Source: Aeromicrobium fastidiosum
Lineage (GTDB): Bacteria; Actinomycetota; Actinomycetes; Propionibacteriales; Nocardioidaceae
NCBI RefSeq assembly: GCF_017876595.1
Contig: NZ_JAGIOG010000001.1
Coordinates: forward strand, 2,046,001 to 2,110,000
Direction: 5' to 3'
Length of the DNA: 64,000 bases
Shown here: positions 51,645 through 60,426 of the stretch, piece by piece
Numbering within the stretch: position 1 is the first letter of the stretch
How the letters are laid out: each line of letters starts with the position of its first letter
Notes under the pieces: generated by a model
What the model was told of the DNA's origin: nothing
Databases searched by the model: none
The model's input: only the letters and a program-made list of their open reading frames with translations
Made by a program: the position numbers and the translations under genes

Positions 51645-52454
51645 ATGTCCTTCCGCGACCTCGACCGTCCGCCTCTCGACGCGGGGGCGCTGCGTGCCGC
51701 CCTGACGGGTCCGGGCCGGTTCTGGACCGAGGTCGTCGTGACGGCCGAGACAGGCAGCACGAATGCAGACGTCGCAGCCGCGGCGCGCCGGGGAGCACCC
51801 GAGGGGACGGTCCACACGGCGGACGTGCAGACGGCCGGCCGCGGGCGGCTCGACCGATCGTGGAGCTCGCCGCCCGGTTCCGGGGTCATCGTGTCGGTGC
51901 TGCTGCGCCCCGACGCCGTACCGGCGGCCCGCTGGGTCTGGCTGCCCCTGCTCGTGGGCCTGGCCGTCGACGCCACGGTGCACGAGTGCGGGGTCGAGTC
52001 CGGCCTCAAGTGGCCCAATGACGTCCTGGTCGACGGACGCAAGATCGCCGGCATCCTGCTGGAGCGGGTCGAGACCGATCTCGGGCCCGCCGCCGTCATC
52101 GGCGTGGGGTTGAACGTGTCGCTGCGTCGCGACGAGCTGCCGGTCGAGACCGCGACGTCGCTCGTGCTCGAGGGGGCCACCGAGACCGACCGCACGATCG
52201 TCCTGCGAGCGTTCCTGCGCAACCTCGAGGCGCTCTACCGGGCGTGGTCGGCCTCGGGCGGCGACCCTGCCGCCGGCATCCGCGACTCCTACGTCCGCCG
52301 GTGCGTGACGATCGGCGCGACCGTGCGAGTCACGCTGTCCGCCGACGAGGTCGTCGAGGGTCTGGCCACCGGGCTCGACGAGCACGGGCGCATCCTGGTC
52401 GACGGGCGGGCCATCAGCGCGGGAGATATCACCCACCTGCGTCTCGCAAGGTGA
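51645..52454 (+). CDS. birA: Biotin-protein ligase (class I, no DNA-binding domain)
   Basis: This 269-residue enzyme makes biotinyl-AMP and attaches biotin to the carrier Lys (552 of the alpha subunit). [25 protein letters not shown] (biotin/AMP loop), [19 protein letters not shown] and GVGLNVSL are present, with a C-terminal SH3-like beta domain ([21 protein letters not shown]). It lacks the N-terminal helix-turn-helix of the E. coli repressor form. The ATG at 51645 is used; a longer in-frame extension runs back through accD. Confidence 0.94.
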   Translation: MSFRDLDRPPLDAGALRAALTGPGRFWTEVVVTAETGSTNADVAAAARRGAPEGTVHTADVQTAGRGRLDRSWSSPPGSGVIVSVLLRPDAVPAARWVWLPLLVGLAVDATVHECGVESGLKWPNDVLVDGRKIAGILLERVETDLGPAAVIGVGLNVSLRRDELPVETATSLVLEGATETDRTIVLRAFLRNLEALYRAWSASGGDPAAGIRDSYVRRCVTIGATVRVTLSADEVVEGLATGLDEHGRILVDGRAISAGDITHLRLAR

Positions 52455-52467
52455 CAGAATCATCAGC

Positions 52468-52512
52468 ATGGGTGCCGAGCGGTGCCCACTTTCAACGGAG
52501 AAGATGACGTGA
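52468..52512 (+). CDS. Putative 14-codon leader peptide upstream of the PH-domain gene
   Basis: ATG 52468 is preceded 7 bases upstream by CAGAAT, a near TANNNT element. The ORF reads [14 protein letters not shown] and stops at TGA 52510-52512, overlapping the GTG (52509) of the next gene. It could be a leaderless upstream peptide coupling translation to the PH-domain protein. Its single Cys codon would allow attenuation by Cys-tRNA supply, but nothing proves this. Confidence 0.4.
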   Translation: MGAERCPLSTEKMT

Positions 52513-53021
52513 GCCTGCCCCGCAAGCTGATGATCGACGGCGAGCAGACCGTCGAGACGACCCGCACCCACGTCAAGAGGCTGTTCCTGCCCTTCCTGGT
52601 CCTGCTGGTGGTCTGCGTGGCCGCCGGGTTCCTGATCGCCCAGATCGGCGACAAGAGCGACGACAAGGTCGGCTGGGTCATCGTCGGCATCGCGGTCGTG
52701 CTGGTCGTGTGGGGATCGCTCATCCCGTTCCTGAGCTGGTACCTCTGGACCTACACGCTGACCAACAAGCGCATCGTCGAGCAGAAGGGCATCCTGACCC
52801 GCACGGGCCGGGTCATCCCGCTCAGCCGCATCAACGACGTCGCGTACGAGAAGAACCTCAACGACCGCATCCTCGGCTGCGGCACGCTGATCATCCACGA
52901 CGCCAGCGAGCAGGCCGGGCTCGAGCTCGACGACATCCCGCGCGTCGAGGCGTTCCACCGCACCGTGACCAACCTGGTGTTCGAGCGACACGAGTCGCAG
53001 AAGAACGATGAGTCGGTCTGA
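52509..53021 (+). CDS. PH-domain (bPH2-type) membrane protein
   Basis: This 170-residue protein has two hydrophobic helices ([19 protein letters not shown], about 22-40, and [19 protein letters not shown], about 51-70) followed by a PH-like domain (about 80-165). The latter shows [29 protein letters not shown] and [15 protein letters not shown]. It is the counterpart of mycobacterial Rv3278c, also beside birA. GTG 52509 has GGAG 8 bases upstream. It overlaps the cyclase gene by 14 bases. Confidence 0.85.
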   Translation: MSLPRKLMIDGEQTVETTRTHVKRLFLPFLVLLVVCVAAGFLIAQIGDKSDDKVGWVIVGIAVVLVVWGSLIPFLSWYLWTYTLTNKRIVEQKGILTRTGRVIPLSRINDVAYEKNLNDRILGCGTLIIHDASEQAGLELDDIPRVEAFHRTVTNLVFERHESQKNDESV

Positions 53022-54012
53022 CGCCGACCGCGCCGACCTGCGCGACACCCTGGCGAGCCTGATCCTCGGGCACGAGCTCACGCTGACGAGCTCCGAGGTC
53101 ACCGAGAAGGGCGGCATGGACCACTCGCGCGGGCTGCGCCTGTGGCGTGCCCTGGGGTTCCCCGAGACGGGGGACGGTCTGGCGTACGGGGAGCCCGACG
53201 TCAAGGCGCTGGTCGCCGTCGCCACGGCGCTCGACGGCGAGATGCTCGACGAGGCGACGGTGCTGCGCATGACGCGCGGGCTGGGGGCCACGATGGCCCG
53301 GCTCGCCGACTGGCAGGTCTCGGCGTTGATCGACCAGATCGAGCACGACGTCGAGGACGGCAAGTCGGTCACGCGCCTGCACGCCGCGGCCGAGCTGGCC
53401 CGTTCGGCGGCACCGGGCTTCGAGTACCTCATGATCTATGCCTGGCGGCGTCACCTGGCGGCCGCGGTCGCCAGGGTCGAGGCGCTGGGTGCCGCCGACG
53501 CCGAGCTGCTGTCGACGACCATGACGGTCGGATTCGCCGACCTGTCGCGGTTCACGTCGCTGTCCAACGGGCTCGACGACAACAGCCTGGGCGACCTGGT
53601 TGAGAACTTCGAGACCCGCTGCGCCGACATCATCACGGCCCACGGTGGCCGGGTCATCAAGACCCTCGGAGACGCCGTGCTGTTCGTGACGGAAGATCCT
53701 CGGCAGGGCACGCGGACGGCGCTCGACCTGGTCCGGCAGATCGCGTCGCGCACCGAGCTGCCCAACGTCTGCGTCGGCCTGGCCACCGGATCGGTCATCA
53801 ACCGCCTCGGCGACGTCTACGGCCCGCCGGTCAACCTCGCGGCGCGGCTGTCGCACGTGGCCCGCAGCAACCGGGTGCTGGTCGACGCCGCGACGGCCGA
53901 GGCGCTCGGCGACGAGTTCGACACCCGCACCCTGCCGCCTCGACCGTTGCGTGGCTTCGGCAACCTGTCGCCGATCACGGTGAGCGAACGGCGCGGTTTC
54001 CGGTCCCGATAG
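53008..54012 (+). CDS. Class III adenylate/guanylate cyclase with N-terminal regulatory domain
   Basis: This 334-residue enzyme has an N-terminal helical region (about 1-160, [38 protein letters not shown]) resembling the adenylate-cyclase regulatory domain of mycobacterial Rv1264/Rv2212. The catalytic domain (about 170-325) has metal-binding Asp in [27 protein letters not shown] (second Asp and substrate-selecting Lys) and [12 protein letters not shown] with the transition-state Asn/Arg. All catalytic residues are present, so cAMP synthesis is likely. It is coupled to the PH protein and lies directly before purK. Confidence 0.9.
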   Translation: MSRSDADRADLRDTLASLILGHELTLTSSEVTEKGGMDHSRGLRLWRALGFPETGDGLAYGEPDVKALVAVATALDGEMLDEATVLRMTRGLGATMARLADWQVSALIDQIEHDVEDGKSVTRLHAAAELARSAAPGFEYLMIYAWRRHLAAAVARVEALGAADAELLSTTMTVGFADLSRFTSLSNGLDDNSLGDLVENFETRCADIITAHGGRVIKTLGDAVLFVTEDPRQGTRTALDLVRQIASRTELPNVCVGLATGSVINRLGDVYGPPVNLAARLSHVARSNRVLVDAATAEALGDEFDTRTLPPRPLRGFGNLSPITVSERRGFRSR

Positions 54013-54015
54013 GCT
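54010..54015 (+). promoter_or_regulatory. Leaderless -10 TAGGCT of purK built on a stop codon
   Basis: TAGGCT includes the TAG stop of the cyclase and lies 7 bases before GTG 54023 of purK. Confidence 0.5.
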
Positions 54016-54022
54016 GCGTGCC

Positions 54023-55138
54023 GTGACGACCCCAGATCTCGCCGTCATCGGCGGTGGACAGCTCGCCCGCATGATGCAGCCACCAGCCATCGCCCTGGGC
54101 CTGCGCATCCGGCTCCTGGCCGAGGGTCCCGACGTGTCGGCGGCGCAGGTGATCCCCGACCACGTCGTCGGCGACCACACCGTGCTGGCCGACCTGCGCG
54201 CGGTCGTCGCCGACGCGCCCGTCGTGACGTTCGACCACGAGCACGTGCCGCCCGAGCACCTCCGGACGCTCGACGCCGAGGGGCACGCCTGCCGCCCGGG
54301 GCCGCACGCCCTGCTCTACGCGCAGGACAAGGCGGCCATGCGGTCGCGCCTCACCGAGCTCGGCGTGCCGTGCCCCCGCCACGCGCCGATCGCCACGCCC
54401 GCCGACCTCGAGGAGTTCGGCTACCCGGCCGTGCTCAAGACGACCCGCGGCGGCTACGACGGCAAGGGCGTCTGGGTCGTGCGCTCGGCCTCGGACGCCG
54501 ACGAGGCGTTCGCCGCCGACCGGCCGCTGCTGGCCGAGGAGCTCGTCGACTTCCGCCGTGAGCTGTCGGCGCTCGTCGCCCGCAACCCGTCGGGCGAGGT
54601 GCGCTCGTACGCAGTCGTCGAGTCGCGGCAGGTCGACGGCGTGTGCGCCGAGGTCGTCGCCCCGGCCCCCGACCTCGATCCGTCTCTGGCGGCCGAGGCG
54701 CGCTCCCTCGCTGAGCGGATCGCGACCGAGCTCGACGTCACGGGCATCCTGGCCGTCGAGCTGTTCGAGACAGCCGACGGACGCCTACTCGTCAACGAGC
54801 TGGCGATGCGTCCGCACAACACGGGTCACTGGTCGATCGACGGGGCCGAGACCAGCCAGTTCGAGAACCACCTGCGCTCGGTCCTCGACCTGCCGCTCGG
54901 CTGCACCCACGCCCGCGCGCCCTGGACCGTCATGGTCAACGTGTTGGGCGGCAGGGTCACCGACCTCGAGGCGCAGCGGACGGTCGTGCTGGCTGCCGAG
55001 CCCGACGTCAAGGTGCACCTCTACGGCAAGTCGGTCAAGGCCGGTCGCAAGGTCGGGCACGTCACGGCCTTCGGCGACGACCTCGACGACGTCCTCGCAC
55101 GGGCCCGCCACGCGGCCGAGCTGTTCACCACCGGCTGA
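54023..55138 (+). CDS. purK: N5-carboxyaminoimidazole ribonucleotide synthase
   Basis: This 371-residue ATP-grasp enzyme carboxylates AIR to N5-CAIR in purine synthesis. GGGQLARMM (start of the preATP-grasp fold), TFDHEHVPPEHL, the central TTRGGYDGKGVWVV, ELFETADGRLLVNELAMRPHNTGHW and VNVLGG are standard. The GTG at 54023 gives the expected length and is predicted leaderless. Confidence 0.94.
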   Translation: MTTPDLAVIGGGQLARMMQPPAIALGLRIRLLAEGPDVSAAQVIPDHVVGDHTVLADLRAVVADAPVVTFDHEHVPPEHLRTLDAEGHACRPGPHALLYAQDKAAMRSRLTELGVPCPRHAPIATPADLEEFGYPAVLKTTRGGYDGKGVWVVRSASDADEAFAADRPLLAEELVDFRRELSALVARNPSGEVRSYAVVESRQVDGVCAEVVAPAPDLDPSLAAEARSLAERIATELDVTGILAVELFETADGRLLVNELAMRPHNTGHWSIDGAETSQFENHLRSVLDLPLGCTHARAPWTVMVNVLGGRVTDLEAQRTVVLAAEPDVKVHLYGKSVKAGRKVGHVTAFGDDLDDVLARARHAAELFTTG

Positions 55139-55187
55139 GGCGCGCTGCTCGTTCCTCGCAGCTCCGACGACTCGTTCCTCGCCGTCG

Positions 55188-55202
55188 CCAGGCTTCGCCT
55201 GG
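55188..55202. terminator. Short hairpin between purK and purE
   Basis: The sequence ccaggc-ttc-gcctgg is a 6-bp stem with a 3-base loop in the 139-base purK-purE gap. The same gap holds a duplicated ctcgttcctcgc string. It is weak evidence for attenuation between the two purine genes, since purE has its own -10. Confidence 0.35.
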
Positions 55203-55265
55203 GCGCCTGCCTTCTCTCGCTGCGCTCGCTCGGCCCGTGGTTGGGTTGGGGCCCTGGTCGCTCGG

Positions 55266-55271
55266 TAGGGT
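55266..55271 (+). promoter_or_regulatory. Leaderless -10 TAGGGT of purE
   Basis: TAGGGT lies 6 bases before the purE ATG at 55278. Confidence 0.5.
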
Positions 55272-55277
55272 TTGGGC

Positions 55278-55796
55278 ATGACTGATCAGCCGCGTGTCGG
55301 CATCGTGATGGGGTCCGACTCCGACTGGCCGACGATGGAGGCCGCCGCGACGGCCCTCGCGGAGTTCGGCATCGCGTACGAGGCCGATGTCGTCTCGGCC
55401 CACCGCATGCCCGACGAGATGCTGGCCTACGGTCGTGAGGCGCACGGCCGCGGCATCGAGGTCATCATCGCCGGCGCCGGGGGTGCAGCCCACCTGCCGG
55501 GCATGCTGGCCGCCGTGACGCCGCTGCCCGTCATCGGCGTCCCGGTGCCGCTGAAGTACCTCGACGGGATGGACTCGCTGCTGTCGATCGTCCAGATGCC
55601 GGCTGGGGTGCCCGTCGCGACGGTGTCGATCGGCAACGCGCGCAACGCCGGCCTGCTCGCGGTGCGCATCCTCGCGACCGGCGATGCCGAGCTCACCGAC
55701 AAGATCGTGGCGTTCCAGGCCGACCTCGCCGACGTCGCCCGGGCGAAGGGCGAGAAGGTCCGCAACCCTGCCACGGGCGGTGCCGGCTTCCGCTGA
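55278..55796 (+). CDS. purE: N5-carboxyaminoimidazole ribonucleotide mutase
   Basis: This 172-residue enzyme converts N5-CAIR to [27 protein letters not shown] (catalytic His), [18 protein letters not shown] and [26 protein letters not shown] are typical of class I PurE. It works directly after PurK. The start ATG 55278 is chosen from the -10 element and homologue ends. It is convergent with mqo. Confidence 0.95.
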   Translation: MTDQPRVGIVMGSDSDWPTMEAAATALAEFGIAYEADVVSAHRMPDEMLAYGREAHGRGIEVIIAGAGGAAHLPGMLAAVTPLPVIGVPVPLKYLDGMDSLLSIVQMPAGVPVATVSIGNARNAGLLAVRILATGDAELTDKIVAFQADLADVARAKGEKVRNPATGGAGFR

Positions 55797-55810
55797 CCCG
55801 CACGCAGATT

Positions 55811-55949
55811 CCCAGGTTCACCTGGGTTTCTGCACCGTCCCGGAGCAGGATTCGGGGTGACGCCGGAAACTGTCACCTCACCTCGGTCGCAACCGGGGTC
55901 AGGCGACAGAAAACCAGGTGCACCCCGACAACTTCCGGGGTGCACCTGG
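55811..55949. repeat. Cluster of hairpins between purE and mqo (bidirectional terminator region)
   Basis: A hairpin cccaggt-tc-acctggg lies at 55811-55826. A 13-bp perfect stem (ccaggtgcacccc / ggggtgcacctgg, 10-base loop) is at 55914-55949. The acctggg string recurs in both. It is the fourth intergenic long-stem element of the window. Confidence 0.6.
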
Positions 55950-55976
55950 GAAACCGCGGACGGGGGCGGGACGACG

Positions 55977-57509
55977 TCAGGCGTCGGTGTGGTCGTCGGG
56001 GACGAGGCGCAGCGTCTTGTCGGACCAGCGACGCAGATCGGCCAGCAGCGAGGTGTCCTGCATCAGGTCGGTGCCGTACGACGGCATCATGTCGACGAGG
56101 CGCGGTCGCCAGGCAGCCAGCCGGTCGGGGAAGCACGTCTCGAGCACGTCGACCATCGCGGCGACGGCGGTCGACGCGCCGGGCGATGCTCCCAGCAGCC
56201 CGGCGATCGTGCCGTCGCGGTGTCTGACCGCGCACGTCCCGAACTCGAGGGTGCCCGAGATGCCGTTGCGGCGGATCGTCTGCACGCGCTGGCCGGCGGT
56301 GATGAGCTCGAAGTCGTCGCCGTCGATGCTGGGGGCGAACTCGAGCAGGCCCTCGACCCGCTGGTCGCGCGACTTCAGCAGCTCCTTGACCAGGTAGACC
56401 GTCAGCGGCATCGAGTTGAGGCCGACGCCCAGCATCGAGAACAGGTTGTTGGGCTTGACCGATCGCACCAGGTCGGTGAGGTGGCCCTCTTTCAGGAACC
56501 GCGGCGAGAAGCCGGCGTAGGGGCCGAACATCAGGCTCGCCTGTCCGTCGACGACGCGGGTGTCGAGGTGGGGGACCGACATCGGCGGGGCCCCGACGGG
56601 CGGCTTGCCGTAGACCTTGGCGTGGTGGCCGGCAGCGAGGTCGGCGTTGGTCGTGCGGAGGAACTGTCCGCTGACCGGGAAGCCGCCGAAGCCGCGGATC
56701 TCGGGGATGCCCGACTTCTGCAGCAGGTGCAGGGCGCCGCCGCCGGCACCGACGAAGACGAAGCGCGCGTTGACGCGGGTCTTCTGACCGGTGCGGGTGT
56801 CCTTGACCGTGACGGTCCAGGTCGAGTCGGCGTTCTGCTTGAGGTTGCGCACCTCGTGCTCGTAGTTCAGCTCGGCACCGCCGTCGGCGAGGTGGCCGAG
56901 CAGCTGGCGGGTCAGCGAGCCGAAGTCGACGTCGGTGCCGCCGTCGCTCCAGTTGAGCGCGAGCGTCTCGTCGTCCGAGCGACCGGCCGACATCAGCGGC
57001 AGGCGGCGGGCGATCTCGTCGCGGTCGTCGAGGTACTCGATGCCCGCGAACAGTGGGTTGTCGACGAGCGCCTCGTGACGTGCCTTGAGGTACGCCGCAT
57101 CGGCGTCGCCGCGCACGAAGCTCACGTGGGGGACGGCGTTGATGAACGACGCTGGATCGCCGAGGAAGCCCTGCGTGACCCCGTGGGCCCAGAACTGCCG
57201 GGAGAGCTGGAACTGCTGGTTGACCGTGATCGCCTTGGAGACGTCGACCGAGCCGTCGGTACGCTGCGGCGTGTAGTTGAGCTCGCAGAGCGCCGAGTGC
57301 CCGGTGCCGGCGTTGTTCCACGGGTCGGAGCTCTCGCGCGCGGGTCCGCTGAGCCGCTCGAACAGGCTGATGCTCCAGTCGGGCTCGAGGCTCTTGACGA
57401 GTGCACCGAGCGTGGCGCTCATGATGCCCGCCCCGACGAGGAGCACGTCGGTGTGGACGACCGCCGGGGTGCGGCGGTCAGTGGGGACGAGGGGGGAGCG
57501 TTCGGTCAC
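55977..57509 (-). CDS. mqo: Malate:quinone oxidoreductase
   Basis: This 510-residue membrane-associated FAD enzyme oxidises malate to oxaloacetate and passes electrons to quinone. The N-terminal FAD motif is [22 protein letters not shown] (first part), followed by [28 protein letters not shown]-like PHVSFVRG and [17 protein letters not shown]. The C-terminal [20 protein letters not shown], then MMPSYG, follows the family. GTG 57509 gives the standard length; upstream in-frame ATGs would add a non-homologous 44 residues. Confidence 0.94.
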   Translation of the reverse strand: MTERSPLVPTDRRTPAVVHTDVLLVGAGIMSATLGALVKSLEPDWSISLFERLSGPARESSDPWNNAGTGHSALCELNYTPQRTDGSVDVSKAITVNQQFQLSRQFWAHGVTQGFLGDPASFINAVPHVSFVRGDADAAYLKARHEALVDNPLFAGIEYLDDRDEIARRLPLMSAGRSDDETLALNWSDGGTDVDFGSLTRQLLGHLADGGAELNYEHEVRNLKQNADSTWTVTVKDTRTGQKTRVNARFVFVGAGGGALHLLQKSGIPEIRGFGGFPVSGQFLRTTNADLAAGHHAKVYGKPPVGAPPMSVPHLDTRVVDGQASLMFGPYAGFSPRFLKEGHLTDLVRSVKPNNLFSMLGVGLNSMPLTVYLVKELLKSRDQRVEGLLEFAPSIDGDDFELITAGQRVQTIRRNGISGTLEFGTCAVRHRDGTIAGLLGASPGASTAVAAMVDVLETCFPDRLAAWRPRLVDMMPSYGTDLMQDTSLLADLRRWSDKTLRLVPDDHTDA

Positions 57510-57652
57510 GCGACGATCACCGTGATTCAGGTCGTAGGTCTGGTGCGAGGGGCTCTTGTGAAGCCATGCACAAGCCTCGCGCGCGAACCGGGGCGATGCC
57601 GCATCCAACGGGTGTGATCTTGTCCGATGAGCGTGTGACAAGCGTCTCGCGG

Positions 57653-57668
57653 CCCGCGGTGGCGCGGG
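57653..57668 (-). terminator. Hairpin after the flotillin operon
   Basis: A 5-bp GC stem cccgc / gcggg with a 6-base loop lies directly past the 18-codon remnant. It is weak but well placed. Confidence 0.35.
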
Positions 57669-57669
57669 T

Positions 57670-57726
57670 TCAGGACCGTCCGAGCAGGTCGCGCAGCTGC
57701 TGCTCGGTCGTGATCTCCGACGTCAT
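57670..57726 (-). pseudogene. 18-codon remnant resembling the N-terminus of a PNPOx-family flavoprotein
   Basis: ATG 57726 overlaps the upstream gene's stop by 4 bases and encodes [18 protein letters not shown] before TGA. This resembles the first residues of pyridoxamine 5'-phosphate-oxidase-family proteins (T/S-E-QLRxLLGxPS). The rest of such a protein is absent downstream, so it may be the stub of a deleted gene. It is too short to be certain. Confidence 0.35.
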
Positions 57727-58334
57727 GCCGAGGAGGCTACGCCGTCGAGGACGTAGGACGTGAGAGCCGTGAGCGTGGGCTGAGCGGGTGACGAGGCGAA
57801 GCCGAAGCGGACGGCGGGGGTGACGGGTGCCAGGTCGCCCAGCTCGGTGCCCTCCCACGTGGCCCGCGCGCACGTCAGCCGGCGGACGTGCCGGGCGGCG
57901 TACCACTCCGTGCGGCCGCCGCCTGCCGTGCCGTAGGTCTGCACGCCGGGCATGATCCGCCGCGCGAAGGGATTGCAGAAGCGGGCCCATGCCGGGGTGC
58001 GGCGCAGTGCGGCCGGCACGAGACCCAGCACGGGGGAGACCCACAACGATCTGCCGGGGGTGAAGCGCACCTGCAGCGAGCGGGTGTGCACCGACCACTC
58101 GTCGCCCCGGGTCACCGACACGGGCTCGATGCGCACCTCGTCGAAGGAGTACGTCGACGCCACGAAGTCGGCGACGTCCTGCCGGGGCGCGATGAGCGTG
58201 CGGTGACCCGACGGCTGCTCGATCATCGTGTCGGCGAACGCGCCGAACGGGCTGACGTCCCACACGCCGACCACGATCCGGGTGCCGGACGTCGTGCCGA
58301 GGCCGGCGATGTGACCCTCGAACGAGCTCGTCAT
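57723..58334 (-). CDS. Hypothetical protein, 203 aa
   Basis: The protein is soluble, with GTRIVVGVWDVSPFGAF, TYSFDEVRIEPVSVTRG, RSLWVSPVLGLVPAALRR and WARFCNPFARRIMPGVQTYG. I do not recognise a family; a lipocalin/acetoacetate-decarboxylase-like beta barrel is only a guess. ATG 58334 is preceded by CAGACT at 7 bases; ATG 58361 is an in-frame alternative. It follows the flotillin gene with a 43-base gap. Confidence 0.65.
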   Translation of the reverse strand: MTSSFEGHIAGLGTTSGTRIVVGVWDVSPFGAFADTMIEQPSGHRTLIAPRQDVADFVASTYSFDEVRIEPVSVTRGDEWSVHTRSLQVRFTPGRSLWVSPVLGLVPAALRRTPAWARFCNPFARRIMPGVQTYGTAGGGRTEWYAARHVRRLTCARATWEGTELGDLAPVTPAVRFGFASSPAQPTLTALTSYVLDGVASSA

Positions 58335-58377
58335 GTCGGCCAGTCTGTCCGACCTCTCCAATCGGGCTGGCCGCTCG

Positions 58378-59802
58378 TCACGGTGCCGGTTCGGACCTCG
58401 ACGACGCGGACTCGGCCATCATGGCCGCGAGGTCGAAGCCGGTCGTGCTCCTCACGAGCTCGACGACCTGCGCCATGTTGGTGGCCAGCGCCTTGGGCAA
58501 CGCCGACGCGCCGTCGGTCGAGACGACCGTCAGCTGGTCGATGTTGCCCATGGGCGCCGCCAGCTCGCGGGCGACCTCGGGCAGGATCTTGACCAGCATC
58601 TCCAGGATGGCCGCCTCGCCGTACTCCTTGTACGCGTCGGAGCGAGCCTGCATCGCCTTGGCCTCGGCCTCGCCGACGGCCTGCTTGGCGGCAGCCTCGG
58701 CCTCGCCCTCGAGCCTGACGGCGTCGGCGATGAGCCCGCGGCGGGACTTCTCGGCCGATCCGAGTCGCTCGCCCTCGATCGCGGACGCCTCGGCGGCGGC
58801 GATGCGGGCGGCCTTCTCGGCCTCGGCGTTGGCGACCTTCGCGCTACGGGCACCCTCGGCCTGCGACACCGTGGCGTTGCGCTGGGCCTCGGCCTCCTGC
58901 TCGATGCGGTAGCGCTGGGCGTCGGCAGGCTTGCGGACATCGACCTCGAGCTGCTTCTCGGTGACGGCTGCGCGACGCTCGGCGACCTTGGCCTCCTCGG
59001 CCAGCACCTCCTGGTCGCGGGCCGCCTTGGCGAGCGGTCCGGCGGCGGTGGCCTGCGCGAGGGCGGTGTCGGTCTCGACCTTGATCTCGGCCCGCTTGAG
59101 GGCGAGGGTGCGCTCGGCGATCGCGACCTGCTCGTCGGCGGCCAGGCGGCTCTGCTCGCTGATCTTGTGCGACTCGGCCTCGGCGATGTCGGCGAGCTGC
59201 TTGATCTTGGCGGCCTCGGGACGGCCGAGGTCGCGCAGGTAGGTGCCCTCGGCGTCCGACACGTCCTTGATCGAGAACGAGTCGAGCGTCAGCCCCTGCA
59301 CCGACAGCGACGCCTCGGCGGCCTCGGCGACCTTGGACGCGAACGCCCCGCGGTCCTGGATGATCTGCTCGACGGTCAGGGTGCCGACGATGGCCCGCAG
59401 CTCGCCCTCCAGGACCTCGGTCGTGAACACGTGGATGGACTCGGTCTGGCCCAGGAAGCGCTGTGCGGCGGACCGGATGTGCTCCTCGTCGCCGCCGATC
59501 TTGACGACCGCGACGGCCTGGACGTTGAGGCTGATGCCCTGGCTCGAGGGTGCCTTGTGCACCTGGAGCGTGATCTGCAGCGACGACAGCGGGATGCGCG
59601 CCATCGACTGCACGAAGGGGATGACGAACGTGCCACCGCCGACCACGACCTTCTGGCCGGTCATGTCGACGGCCCGCTTGTCGCGGCGGCCGGTGATGAT
59701 GAACGCCTCGTTGGGGCCGGCCACCTTGTAGCGGGTGACGATCGTGCCGATGAGCAGGACGGCCAGGACGGCGAATCCGGAGATGGCGATGATGGTGGTC
59801 AT
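58378..59802 (-). CDS. Flotillin-family (SPFH/band 7) protein
   Basis: This 474-residue membrane scaffold has an N-terminal helix (IIAISGFAVLAVLLIGTIV), an SPFH domain (about 25-190, VGGGTFVIPFVQSMARIPLSSL, FLGQTESIHVFTTEVLEGELRAIVGTLTVEQI), and a long Glu/Ala-rich coiled coil (about 200-390). The C-terminal AAILEMLVKILPEVARELAAP follows. It organises lipid microdomains. AAGGGT precedes the ATG. It is paired with the NfeD-like gene just upstream, as in typical flotillin-NfeD operons. Confidence 0.92.
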   Translation of the reverse strand: MTTIIAISGFAVLAVLLIGTIVTRYKVAGPNEAFIITGRRDKRAVDMTGQKVVVGGGTFVIPFVQSMARIPLSSLQITLQVHKAPSSQGISLNVQAVAVVKIGGDEEHIRSAAQRFLGQTESIHVFTTEVLEGELRAIVGTLTVEQIIQDRGAFASKVAEAAEASLSVQGLTLDSFSIKDVSDAEGTYLRDLGRPEAAKIKQLADIAEAESHKISEQSRLAADEQVAIAERTLALKRAEIKVETDTALAQATAAGPLAKAARDQEVLAEEAKVAERRAAVTEKQLEVDVRKPADAQRYRIEQEAEAQRNATVSQAEGARSAKVANAEAEKAARIAAAEASAIEGERLGSAEKSRRGLIADAVRLEGEAEAAAKQAVGEAEAKAMQARSDAYKEYGEAAILEMLVKILPEVARELAAPMGNIDQLTVVSTDGASALPKALATNMAQVVELVRSTTGFDLAAMMAESASSRSEPAP

Positions 59803-59830
59803 CGAAGAACCCTTCTGGGTGGTGGTCGGT

Positions 59831-60310
59831 TCAGACGAGCGGGGCGACCTTGACGGCCGAGGGTGACAGCGACTGCACGACGGCGACCGACGAGCCGAGC
59901 GGCAGGTCGGTGTCGGCGAGCGCGTTGTACTTCATGCGGTGGCCGGCGACCGTCACGGCGACCTCGCCGTAGGCACCGACGCGGATGGGGCTGACGACGG
60001 TGCCGGTCGTCCCGACTACGTTCCACGCGGTCACGTTGGCGTCGGTCTGGGTGTTCTGCATCGCGCGCATGCCGAGACCGGCACCGCCGCCGACGACCAG
60101 CCCGGCCACCGCGGCCGCGGCCAGGACGCCGGGCGTGCCCCACTCGTCGGGGAGCAGCAGGCCCGTCAGGCCGAACGCCGACAGGAAGGCCGCGACGGCC
60201 GTGCCCGACAGGAACGGCGTGTCGAGGTCGAACACGTCGAGCAGACCGTCGAAGACGACCGACACCAGCAGCATGACCAGTCCGATGGCGGCCAGAACGA
60301 GAAACAGCAT
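59831..60310 (-). CDS. NfeD-like membrane protein
   Basis: This 159-residue protein has hydrophobic helices at about 2-20, 35-55 and 62-82. A C-terminal OB-like beta domain (about 95-159: VVGTTGTVVSPIRVGAYGEVAVTVAG, SVAVVQSLSPSAVKVAPL) is the soluble part of NfeD proteins. It partners with flotillin. The ATG at 60310 is preceded by AAGGA. 28 bases separate it from the flotillin gene. Confidence 0.83.
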   Translation of the reverse strand: MLFLVLAAIGLVMLLVSVVFDGLLDVFDLDTPFLSGTAVAAFLSAFGLTGLLLPDEWGTPGVLAAAAVAGLVVGGGAGLGMRAMQNTQTDANVTAWNVVGTTGTVVSPIRVGAYGEVAVTVAGHRMKYNALADTDLPLGSSVAVVQSLSPSAVKVAPLV

Positions 60311-60426
60311 GGGGGAGTCCTTGCGGTGGGCCGGCGGCGATGGGGACATCAGTGCGGTGTGGAAGATCAATGTAGTGCGACAGGGCGTCAGCTCGCAGCC
60401 GACGGGGCGGATGGCACGCTGGAGGC

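Noticed and set aside
51594-53432. Upstream extension of the accD frame across birA and beyond
   Set aside because: The open frame is a GC artefact. Homology begins at GTG 51593, which has a -10 element 7 bases upstream.
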